Positions 46,159 through 53,516 of a DNA stretch of 64,000 bases are shown piece after piece. The notes under the pieces were generated by a model. The model did no database searches. It saw only the letters and a list, made by a program, of their open reading frames with translations, and was not told the DNA's origin. The position numbers were made by a program, and so were the translations under genes. Origin of the DNA: Pseudovibrio ascidiaceicola (lineage in GTDB: Bacteria > Pseudomonadota > Alphaproteobacteria > Rhizobiales > Stappiaceae); contig NZ_FOSK01000005.1 of NCBI RefSeq assembly GCF_900114245.1, positions 62,001 through 126,000 of the forward strand, read 5' to 3'. Position 1 is the first letter of the stretch. Each line of letters starts with the position of its first letter.

Positions 46159-48192
46159 ATGACCGGATCAAATTACTCAGTTTCAAACTCTCAGCCCCCG
46201 GCTCCTCAGCCCAACATTGCTCAATATGCAGATGTTGCCCCACCGAAGCCGAGTGAGCGGATCGTTGAAAACTCTCTCAACTACGTGACGAAGAAAACAC
46301 CTCAGCACGAAGCGGTTCTGGGTGAAATCAAGCGCGAGCTCAATTCTTATTTCAGCACAGAAGTCACGGAAAAGGTAGTAGATCACTTCCTCTCCACAAA
46401 GCCGCACCTCCCAAAGTCGAGCATTCTTGCCACGCTCCTTCATGTGCCAAGCAAGGCTTCTCAGCAAGCGCAGGAAAAAGTGACAGCACTCTTTGAGGAA
46501 GCCCATGCCTATGGCACCAGACTGACGCTGGAAACGTTTTTTGAAGGGGCCGCGATCCCGGATGACCCGAAAAAGGCAGCAGAGGTTCTCACCACTCGTA
46601 TTGTGGAGCTGGCCAAGAGCGCAGATGCGGATGGTATTTCCAGCATCACCCGGTCGCTGAGCTTTCTGGGTGGTTCAGACAACGCGGTGTTGAAAGAAGC
46701 CGTGCCGATTGCGTTGAAGGCGGTTCATTCCACCCTCGTCTATCCAGAAAGTGTGCGGACGCAGAACGCGGCGCAGGGGGGAGACGTTGCGCGCGTGCCG
46801 GGCGAAGTGACAACCCATCTGCTTGCACTCCTCAGAAATGAAGCGCAAACCCCGGGTCTGAACCCGACAACTGCTGGCCATCTGGCTGAGGTTGATGGGT
46901 ATGTGAAGGATCAGGTGCTGGGCCATCGGATCTCCGTGCCGGAAACCCGCGAGTTGTTGACCGCTGTTGCGGATCGCCTCGAGGAGATCGGCCTGACGGG
47001 TCTTTCTGATGAGACAAAGACGCTGCTTAGCCAGCTGGGCAAGAGTGATAACCCGCCGCTGACGCGCCTGCACGATGCAATCTATTCCCGCGTACTCGAC
47101 AGTACCTTTATTGCGGACATGGTTCACGACACACCGCAGTCCGTGATGAACTCCGCCCAACTGGTGAAAGATGGCATTCGCGATGTGATTTCCATCCAGA
47201 CCCCGCGGGTGCAGAACCAGACGGCCATGACCATGCACCGGATGATGGCGGGTAATGAGCGGTTCTGGATGCCGGAATGCCCGGAACTGATGGAGTTTGT
47301 GCAAGGGCCGCGCGAAGATGCACTCTTGAATCTGGACAAGTTTTTGTCCGCACCAACCCGCAACGGATATGACGCCATTGCTGTTCCCATGCTGGTCGTG
47401 AAGTCCACGGTTGCCTTGCATGCTTTGTTGACCAAGACGGTGCCTACAGACCGGCAACCACTGGTCGTCAACGGCAAGCAGGTCGCCGACTTGCCTGCTT
47501 ATATCAAGGTTGCGAACAAGGCCTATCAAGGGATCTGCAAGGAAGCCAACCGCACAAATGCGCCGGAAGATCCAGGTCTGGCGAGAGAAGACAGACCCAA
47601 AGTTGGGCGTACGGATACTCCAAAGAGTGCCCATGCGGGCATTACGCTTGGGTATCAGCCCGGCAGTGTTACGTTTGAAGGAGATGCAGACAAAATCCCA
47701 AGCACGCATCCGGCGGATGTGAATCTGCCAAAGCTGCAGGAACCGAGTAAGTCTCAGGTGGAAGCGCTGTCTCGCGGCATGCCGTTTGCCTCTGGCGTTT
47801 CTGGTTCGACCAACCTGAACCTGCATTTCCTGCATTATCTGAGGCACACCTCCCCTAACCCGGACCAGATCCCGGACTCCAAAGACTACATGGTCGCGAA
47901 CACCATGTTCCTGAACTATGACGGCGGTCACTCAATCCACGAGGCACTTTGGGTTGGGCAGGAGCTGGACGGTACGCTGGGGCTGGATCTCGGTCTGGCA
48001 CAAGCGAAGCCAGATGGAACACAGATCGACTCGTCAAGCTATGTCTCCGACCTCAATGACTTCATCGGCCTCTACGATGGCACGGAGACTGGCGATGCTT
48101 TGGCACGAGCCAAGGACAACGCCTTTGATGCGACGCTGGATTACTTTGATGAGCACAGCTACGCAGCTGGGAAACCCGTGGGCGCAGCCTGA
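46159..48192 (+). CDS. Putative T3SS effector of unknown activity, with adjacent chaperone
   Basis: 677 aa with no recognised enzymatic family. The N-terminal 35 residues are Ser/Pro/Gln-rich without a hydrophobic signal (NYSVSNSQPPAPQP), as in T3SS substrates. The middle is largely helical. The C-terminal ~150 residues look like a compact domain: SGVSGSTNLN (545-554) and LNYDGGHSIHEALWVG (585-600) are the kind of small-residue and His motifs found at catalytic sites. The strongest evidence is the CesT-family chaperone gene 26 bases downstream, the standard arrangement for an effector and its dedicated chaperone. Secretion is an inference. Confidence 0.7.
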   Translation: MTGSNYSVSNSQPPAPQPNIAQYADVAPPKPSERIVENSLNYVTKKTPQHEAVLGEIKRELNSYFSTEVTEKVVDHFLSTKPHLPKSSILATLLHVPSKASQQAQEKVTALFEEAHAYGTRLTLETFFEGAAIPDDPKKAAEVLTTRIVELAKSADADGISSITRSLSFLGGSDNAVLKEAVPIALKAVHSTLVYPESVRTQNAAQGGDVARVPGEVTTHLLALLRNEAQTPGLNPTTAGHLAEVDGYVKDQVLGHRISVPETRELLTAVADRLEEIGLTGLSDETKTLLSQLGKSDNPPLTRLHDAIYSRVLDSTFIADMVHDTPQSVMNSAQLVKDGIRDVISIQTPRVQNQTAMTMHRMMAGNERFWMPECPELMEFVQGPREDALLNLDKFLSAPTRNGYDAIAVPMLVVKSTVALHALLTKTVPTDRQPLVVNGKQVADLPAYIKVANKAYQGICKEANRTNAPEDPGLAREDRPKVGRTDTPKSAHAGITLGYQPGSVTFEGDADKIPSTHPADVNLPKLQEPSKSQVEALSRGMPFASGVSGSTNLNLHFLHYLRHTSPNPDQIPDSKDYMVANTMFLNYDGGHSIHEALWVGQELDGTLGLDLGLAQAKPDGTQIDSSSYVSDLNDFIGLYDGTETGDALARAKDNAFDATLDYFDEHSYAAGKPVGAA

Positions 48193-48218
48193 GCCTCAAA
48201 CCATATTGAGAATAGAAC

Positions 48219-48674
48219 ATGAAACACGCTGAAACACTTATTGCCGAGCTTGGCGAGAAAATCGGGCTGCCAAACCTTCAACTGGACGAGGAAGGGCTTT
48301 GCTCTTTTGACGTTGAGGAGGAGTTTATGCTCACTTTGGGCGCGAACAATCAGGATGAGGTGATCCTGTTCGCCCTGCTGCCTGACATCCAGAAAGACAA
48401 ACGCGAAGCAGGGTATCGGTTGTTGCTGCAAGCCAACCTGCTGGGCAAAGGCACCGGAGATGCGGTTCTTGCCATGACAGAAGGCGACAACCAGCCAGCG
48501 CTGAACTCAAGGTTCTCTGCCAAGAGCCTTGGTGTGACGCAGCTTGAAGAGAAGCTGGATACATTCATCAAGCTCGTCAAACTGTGGCGCGTGACCATCG
48601 ATTCCCTCAATACCTCGCAAAATGAGGGGGCAACACAGCTTCATCCTTCAAACGATGAATGGCTTCGTGCATAA
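48219..48674 (+). CDS. CesT/Tir-family type III secretion chaperone
   Basis: 151-aa acidic protein with the class I chaperone pattern: N-terminal amphipathic helix (ETLIAELGEKIGL), a strand around LQLDEEGLCSFDVEEEF, a strand EVILFALLPDI, and a C-terminal helix beginning ERL-like at GVTQLEEKLDTFIKLVKLWRV. Such dimers hold the effector's N-terminus unfolded and guide it to the export ATPase. It directly follows the 677-aa putative effector. No injectisome gene is present in the window. Confidence 0.82.
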   Translation: MKHAETLIAELGEKIGLPNLQLDEEGLCSFDVEEEFMLTLGANNQDEVILFALLPDIQKDKREAGYRLLLQANLLGKGTGDAVLAMTEGDNQPALNSRFSAKSLGVTQLEEKLDTFIKLVKLWRVTIDSLNTSQNEGATQLHPSNDEWLRA

Positions 48675-48694
48675 ACTTGAGCGCTTGCCATCCA

Positions 48695-48720
48695 GTTGGG
48701 CTGTCTTCAGCCAGCCCAAC
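48695..48720 (+). terminator. Stem-loop between convergent chaperone and oxidoreductase genes
   Basis: A perfect 9-bp stem, GTTGGGCTG / CAGCCCAAC, has an 8-base loop and lies 20 bases after the chaperone stop. T-runs are weak (AGTCCTTTAG), so efficiency is uncertain. It could serve both convergent genes. Confidence 0.6.
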
Positions 48721-48734
48721 AGTCCTTTAGCCCT

Positions 48735-49796
48735 TTAAACCACTGCTCTGGACAGTGCTTGCTCCGTGATCTGGGTGCAGATTTTTTCTGCGATCAGGGG
48801 GGCAAGGATGACGCCGGGGTGGCTGCCTGCGACGAAGGCGTTGGAAAAGCCGTTGATGGGACGGGCCAGAGGCTCAATTAAATGGCTGGCGGGGCGCTGG
48901 CCGACATGAATGGACAGCAGCTCCACCTGACCGGCGTTGGTGAAGGTGTCTTTGACGGCCTGCACTATCTGCGCGCCAATACGCTCCAGCTCGGCAGGAT
49001 CATCCGTTTCCGGCGGATTTTCAGCCAGAGCGAAGTTGCCAAGACCCAGGCTGCGCATCTCGATATCCGGCGTTTGCAGCACAGGGGTGAAGTCCGGCAG
49101 TTCTGCGCTGAGCTCAATGTAGGTGGACGGCGAGGTGTAAAGGCCATGTTTCGGCTCATACGGAGCGATCAGGCTGCCATTGCCGCCACCGGTCGCCAGT
49201 ACGGTGAAATCACTGGCAAAGACCTCATCATTCATGCGGATGCCGTTGCAGTGATGGTCGGTGACATCCAATGCACTCATTGAGCTGTTCAGCACCACGT
49301 CGCCGCCCAGACGGATCAAGACATCAACCAGCTTTTCGATGACTTTAGGTGGATACCAGCTGACATCTTCTTCTGAATGGGCTGCCAGCTCTGGCGGGTT
49401 GGCGAGTGCTGGCAGATGCTGCTGCAGCTCTTGCTTGCTCATGGCGCGGGTTCGGGTGCCTGCCTGCCGTTGACGGTCAATCACGGCTTGCGTTTCTTCC
49501 GGAGTTGCGCGCCAAACAATGGCGCCGCCTTCCGCATCAAACAGCGTGCCGTCAAATTCGGCGTTCAAAGCTTTGTAACGCTGCATGCCATCGGTCAGTA
49601 ACGGGAACAAATCTGGATGCTTAATCGGATCATTGGCGATGTGGCCAATCCAGCCAAAGGAGGTGCGGGAGACATCTCCGCCCACACAGTGGTTTGCATC
49701 AAACAGGGTGACTTTGAAACCTTGACGTACGAGTTTATACGCAATCATGGCTCCGGTAATCCCGGCCCCGATCACGTTAACGCTTAAATTCTGCAT
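48735..49796 (-). CDS. FAD-dependent oxidoreductase, glycine/D-amino acid oxidase family
   Basis: 353-aa DAO-family flavoprotein. The N-terminal dinucleotide fold is VIGAGITGAMIAYKLVRQGF with FDANHCVGGD after it. The C-terminal HVGQRPASHLIEPLARPI and AGSHPGVILAPLIAEKI close the FAD site. Members oxidise secondary or D-amino acids. It is monocistronic on the minus strand. Its upstream region carries the first copy of a 62-bp repeat. Confidence 0.88.
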   Translation of the reverse strand: MQNLSVNVIGAGITGAMIAYKLVRQGFKVTLFDANHCVGGDVSRTSFGWIGHIANDPIKHPDLFPLLTDGMQRYKALNAEFDGTLFDAEGGAIVWRATPEETQAVIDRQRQAGTRTRAMSKQELQQHLPALANPPELAAHSEEDVSWYPPKVIEKLVDVLIRLGGDVVLNSSMSALDVTDHHCNGIRMNDEVFASDFTVLATGGGNGSLIAPYEPKHGLYTSPSTYIELSAELPDFTPVLQTPDIEMRSLGLGNFALAENPPETDDPAELERIGAQIVQAVKDTFTNAGQVELLSIHVGQRPASHLIEPLARPINGFSNAFVAGSHPGVILAPLIAEKICTQITEQALSRAVV

Positions 49797-50173
49797 AGAT
49801 GCCTCAGTTCAAAGAAAAAGATACCGGCCAGCGACAAACATCGCTGAGCAGCTGAAGAATTCAAAGGAATGGCTATGCGCAGACCCTAACGAACCCTCCT
49901 GTTCGGTGGAACCGGCATCCTGAAAAATAAGAGGGTAGTGATATATTTGTCGCGACTAATATAGGCGGCATGGTGATTTTGGTTACGGGTCGGTTTCGCG
50001 AGTAAAACAATGCCTTATAACTTATCGAAAGATATTTTGGGGGAAGCGGAGCATGTTGAACAGGGATTCGGAACTGGGCCAAGGGTCCTGTCTGAGGCTA
50101 AGACGATACTCGGAAACTAACTTCTGAGCGAATAAGTCTAAAGCGATAGTTCTAAAGTAGCTCGAAGTGCACT
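49797..50173. other. Intergenic region holding repeat copy 1
   Basis: About 380 bp with no gene. It contains the first 62-bp direct repeat and otherwise unremarkable AT-rich DNA up to the end of the acyltransferase gene. Confidence 0.6.
49908..49969 (+). repeat. 62-bp direct repeat, copy 1
   Basis: It starts with GGAACCGGCATCCTGAAAA and ends with CGCGACTAATATAGGCGGC. It matches copy 2 (52639-52700) at 55 of 62 positions without gaps. The similarity stops sharply at the left edge. The two copies flank the acyltransferase/methyltransferase pair in direct orientation. Confidence 0.9.
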
Positions 50174-51106
50174 CTAGGAGAGATTTGCAACAAAGCCCGA
50201 TCCCAGCAACACGGTTTTCATCCTGTGAGCATAGCTGTGTAGCATTTGCAGCGTGTGATCCGGATCAGTCCGCAAATGATTTAGGAAGGTATCTTTCGGC
50301 AGCACCATCGTTTGTAGATGAGATCTTGCGATCACATCTACAGACTGAGTATCATCGGTCAAAAGGGCTAATTCGCCAAGAACCTGACCTTCGCCCAAGA
50401 CGGCTAGAGCAGCGCCGGATTCAGCATGGCGCACTTCTGCTTCGCCTTCAATAATCACAAAAGCCGAGTTTCCCTTTACACCAGCCTGCAACACAGTTTC
50501 GCCGGCGTTGAACAGCATGTACTCGTAGGATTGCAGGAAATTATAAAGTTGGGTGCGTTTCGCAAATGTTAGAAAACTGTCTGCCAAGTCTCTCATATCC
50601 AGCATCATAGGGACGAAATTCCCCCCCAAGTGCGGATCATACCGCAAGTCGCCAACAGGTTTGAAACCAACGCGACCTAAAAGTTTGCCGATAGCCGGGT
50701 TCGTTGGCGCGATGACATGCGTAATGTCGTTTGAAACGGCGAAATAAGCCGATAACGAAATCAGGTGAAGTGCAATACCTAGCGAGCGCTGCGCTTCACG
50801 AACACAGAACATGCCCACACTCATCATATTGACGTTCTCTTTTGGCAGATGCTGACGAAAATCGTAATAGTCATCCGCTGGCACCCCCACAGAGGAATCG
50901 ACGTTAATCCTTAGCGCACCAACAATCCTGTCGTCTCGTGTCGCCAATATGTTTCGCGTTGTCGATAACGTGTCGAACCTGTCAACAACCCTCTGGTCAG
51001 CGGTTGGTTGAAACAATTTTTCTTGCAAACAGAACACGTCATACCGCAACTTCAGAATGCTATCGATCTGTACTGGATCCGTTGCGATGTTCAACCGGAT
51101 TGGCAT
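50174..51106 (-). CDS. Acyltransferase of the FeeM/autoinducer-synthase type fused to a cyclic-nucleotide-binding-like domain
   Basis: 310 aa, two domains. Residues ~1-190 form a GNAT-like acyltransferase related to N-acyl amino acid synthases and autoinducer synthases (LKLRYDVFCLQEKLF; GALRINVDSS; REAQRSLGIALHLI; NPAIGKLLGRVGFK). Residues ~200-300 form a cNMP-binding fold (GETVLQAGVKGNSAFVIIEG; GEGQVLGELALL). The phosphate-binding cassette has Gln (DDTQSVDV) where cAMP binders carry Arg, so the ligand may differ or be absent. It overlaps the upstream methyltransferase gene by 16 bp and has GAGG before its ATG. The pair lies between two direct repeats. Family placement is moderately sure; the product is unknown. 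Confidence 0.72.
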   Translation of the reverse strand: MPIRLNIATDPVQIDSILKLRYDVFCLQEKLFQPTADQRVVDRFDTLSTTRNILATRDDRIVGALRINVDSSVGVPADDYYDFRQHLPKENVNMMSVGMFCVREAQRSLGIALHLISLSAYFAVSNDITHVIAPTNPAIGKLLGRVGFKPVGDLRYDPHLGGNFVPMMLDMRDLADSFLTFAKRTQLYNFLQSYEYMLFNAGETVLQAGVKGNSAFVIIEGEAEVRHAESGAALAVLGEGQVLGELALLTDDTQSVDVIARSHLQTMVLPKDTFLNHLRTDPDHTLQMLHSYAHRMKTVLLGSGFVANLS

Positions 51107-52008
51107 GATGCCTCGATCTCAACGCGAGTGCTGTTAACTTGTGCCTGGGCCAAGCATTCCCCACGATGCAACATTGTTGGCGTGGTGTTGGGGAGATAAC
51201 GATCCTTCAGCTTGGGCCCCTCGGCCACATCCAGCAAAACATATCCTTGCTCGTTGATGAAACCGGCTAAATCCGTGCGCCGAATGGTCCAACTCACTGG
51301 TTCACCTTTCATTCGCAGATAGAGGCGCAACAAAGGGCCGCAATTGTTCTCGGGATCGGAGAAAGGGGTAACGCTACTGAATACGATCCGCGTCTTTTGG
51401 CCCAGTTCTCTGAGTCCTGAAAAGAGTGCTTTCACATCTGAAACCGGCAAGTACATGAGCACGCCTTCACAGATGAAAACAGCAGGTTTGGCGCCGTCAT
51501 AGGACTCATGAGAAAGTAACGCTTCCTTAGCGCTGGTCTTTTTGAAATCCACTTCGATCAGATGAAGGTTGTCGGCCACTTGGCCATCTAAAGCCATTTG
51601 CTTGTGAGCACTGGTCGCCGGATGATCCAATTCAAAAAAAGTAACCTCGGGAAACTGCGAATGCAGTTCATAGGCAAGCGTATCTAAACCTGCGCCAAGG
51701 ATTGCGACCGTGCTGTAGCCCTCGGAGAGGGCATTTTCGACAGCGTCGCGTATATACTTCTTACGTAACCCGTAATGCGTTGAAATACCGGGTAATGTCA
51801 GCCTTTCCATAAATGGAACGAGTGCACGAAACCAACGACTGTTGAGCTGCTTCAGTCGTTTTCTGCCTTCGTCAGAGCCGTCCAAGATAGTTTTGCCTGC
51901 TTTAAGAGCCTCTGCAGTGACAAGATGTCGATATCCTGGTTTTTCTGCAATCAACAACAAGCCTTGCAACACTGTGTAAGCGGTTGAACTTGCAACTCTG
52001 TCTTTCAT
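51091..52008 (-). CDS. LCMT-type class I SAM-dependent methyltransferase
   Basis: 305-aa methyltransferase of the leucine-carboxyl-methyltransferase/PPM family. The SAM site is AILGAGLDTLAYEL, followed by the acidic FFELDHPATSAHKQ and the FICEGVLMYLP motif. Bacterial members methylate carboxyl groups of small molecules. GGAGCAAGA precedes the ATG. It is co-translated with the acyltransferase (16-bp overlap), so the two probably act on one product. Confidence 0.85.
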   Translation of the reverse strand: MKDRVASSTAYTVLQGLLLIAEKPGYRHLVTAEALKAGKTILDGSDEGRKRLKQLNSRWFRALVPFMERLTLPGISTHYGLRKKYIRDAVENALSEGYSTVAILGAGLDTLAYELHSQFPEVTFFELDHPATSAHKQMALDGQVADNLHLIEVDFKKTSAKEALLSHESYDGAKPAVFICEGVLMYLPVSDVKALFSGLRELGQKTRIVFSSVTPFSDPENNCGPLLRLYLRMKGEPVSWTIRRTDLAGFINEQGYVLLDVAEGPKLKDRYLPNTTPTMLHRGECLAQAQVNSTRVEIEASCQSG

Positions 52009-52278
52009 TCTTGCTCCATAAACTTGCGCCTTGATTGACTAAGCACGCGGTCAAATCAGGGAACCCTGAGCAGGTATTTCTCAAGTAGGTTGTCATTTGG
52101 CGATTGTTATCGACGTTGCCACAGGTCTTAAGTGTCCAGATTGGATCGGCGCGTTGTTTGGTCTAAGCGCAATTGCCCGCAGCTTGCGATTTCTAGCGGT
52201 GCGTGGGATTGCAGAGGCTCTGCCCCGGTGAAGGCCGAAACGCGATCAGAACTGCAGAGCAAGGTTCGCCTTAAGCCC

Positions 52279-52527
52279 CTAATTGGTGAAGTTGGAACCG
52301 AAACAGCCATTGCAGTTCAGGCCGAAGGCCGCATCCGCCCTAATGACCGATTGCCGAGCCGAGATCGATCCAGTATTGAGCACGCAGTCCGAGGGGGCGA
52401 AGATGTCGTCCAGATCCTGCCCGTTGGCCGTCAGCTTCAGAATGCTGTCAATGAAACTGGTGTAATCATAGCCATCGAAAATACCAAAGCGGGTATGATC
52501 GCTGATCCTAAGCAGATGCGATATGAA
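52279..52527 (-). pseudogene. Truncated coding fragment (82 codons)
   Basis: A minus-strand frame between an upstream TAA and a TAG has no start codon near its beginning. It reads as normal protein: HTRFGIFDGYDYTSFIDSIL, LTANGQDLDDIFAPSDCVL and ADAAFGLNCNGCFGSNF. It looks like the 3' end of a lost gene. The family is not recognised. Composition is more GC-rich than the flanks. Confidence 0.5.
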
Positions 52528-52638
52528 TTATGGCTCACGATTAAATCCCCCTCAATCGCGATGGAAGCTACTTTATCGACGATGTTGCCACAACAATCAT
52601 TTTTTTAGACACTTATAGCAAAAAGCTATAGGTGCTTC

Positions 52639-52700
52639 GGAACCGGCATCCTGAAAATTAAAAGGGTAGTGATATATTCACCGCGACTAATACAGGTGGC
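52639..52700 (+). repeat. 62-bp direct repeat, copy 2
   Basis: Same orientation and length as copy 1 (49908-49969), with 7 mismatches in 62. Three of the mismatches are adjacent (TGT versus CAC at positions 41-43). It ends about 150 bp before the XRE-cupin regulator. Confidence 0.9.
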
Positions 52701-52796
52701 GAGTAATATTTTCTAACTATTTGATTCAGCTATGAAAATATGTGCTTGTAGCGTTTCTGGCCACCATGTTCTCTGATCTTTCGTGAAAAAATGCTT

Positions 52797-52840
52797 GATA
52801 TTTTCACAGCGAATGGTGAAAATATCGGGAAATATTTCAC
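52797..52840 (+). promoter_or_regulatory. Operator cluster of the XRE-cupin regulator
   Basis: A perfect 11-bp inverted repeat, GATATTTTCAC (52797-52807) and GTGAAAATATC (52816-52826), is followed by a third half-site, AAATATTTCAC (52830-52840), ending 13 bases before the start codon. This suggests autorepression. Confidence 0.7.
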
Positions 52841-52853
52841 GGAATCGCGATGC

Positions 52854-53411
52854 ATGACCATTACAAGCACATTGGGAGAAGATCTGAAGGCGCTTCGCAT
52901 TGCGCGCGGTTTGACGCTGGAAGAACTGGCAAAACAACTGGGTCGCTCGGTCGGCTGGCTCTCTCAGGTGGAGCGGGATAAATCCACGCCGCGCCATACG
53001 GACCTGAAGCAGTTTGCCGAGGTGTTTGGTGTTCAGCTCTCCCTGTTTTTCGGCAATGCAGACGCGCCGGAAAATGAGAGAGGTCGTGTAGTGCGGGATG
53101 GCAACCGCCGCGTGATTGGCGAGCGGGACAAAGGCCTGCTGGAAACACTGGTATCACCAGACCTGACCGACAGCTTCGAGATGATCCATTCCACCTTTCA
53201 GCCGGGCTCTCACCGCAGCGAGGCGATTACACGCCCTACGCAGGAGGTGGCCTACATGGTCTCTGGCAAGCTGGATGTGTGGATTGGAGAGGAGGCCTTC
53301 ACAGTGGAGGCTGGAGACAGTTTCCGCATCAAGGAGACATCCTATCGCTGGTCCAATCCGTACGCCGAGCCTGCCGTCGCCATCTGGGTGATTTCGCCGC
53401 CGGTTTACTAG
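52854..53411 (+). CDS. XRE-cupin transcriptional regulator, PuuR-like
   Basis: 185 aa. An N-terminal Cro/CI helix-turn-helix (LTLEELAKQLGRSVGWLSQVERDKSTP, read in two parts around the turn) is joined to a C-terminal cupin (VAYMVSGKLDVWIGEE; VEAGDSFRIKETSYRW). This architecture is common in regulators of polyamine, amino acid or methylamine breakdown. The ATG at 52854 has GGA ten bases upstream and lies after the operators; a frame extension to 52791 would run through them. It precedes the dimethylglycine dehydrogenase-like gene by 105 bp and probably controls it. Confidence 0.87.
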   Translation: MTITSTLGEDLKALRIARGLTLEELAKQLGRSVGWLSQVERDKSTPRHTDLKQFAEVFGVQLSLFFGNADAPENERGRVVRDGNRRVIGERDKGLLETLVSPDLTDSFEMIHSTFQPGSHRSEAITRPTQEVAYMVSGKLDVWIGEEAFTVEAGDSFRIKETSYRWSNPYAEPAVAIWVISPPVY

Positions 53412-53516
53412 GGCCGTTCCTCAAACATACGTTTTCAAGCAAGAACAATACCCGTCTCACAGAGAAAAACGGGAGAGGACTACATGATAAACGAATAGAT
53501 TTTGGAGGAGGTGCGC

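Larger units (their letters stand above)
52009..52853. other. Degenerate region between methyltransferase gene and XRE-cupin regulator
   Basis: About 845 bp with no intact gene. It holds a truncated coding fragment on the minus strand (52279-52527), a small hairpin CACTTATAGC-A5-GCTATAGGTG (52610-52634), repeat copy 2 and the operator cluster of the regulator. A 158-codon plus frame at 52132-52608 is antisense to the fragment and is probably not a gene. Confidence 0.6.

Noticed and set aside
52132..52608. 158-codon plus-strand frame
   Set aside because: It is antisense to a more protein-like minus fragment and has no start signal.
52610..52634. Hairpin CACTTATAGC-A5-GCTATAGGTG considered as a terminator
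   Set aside because: No T-run follows on either strand, and no gene ends next to it.
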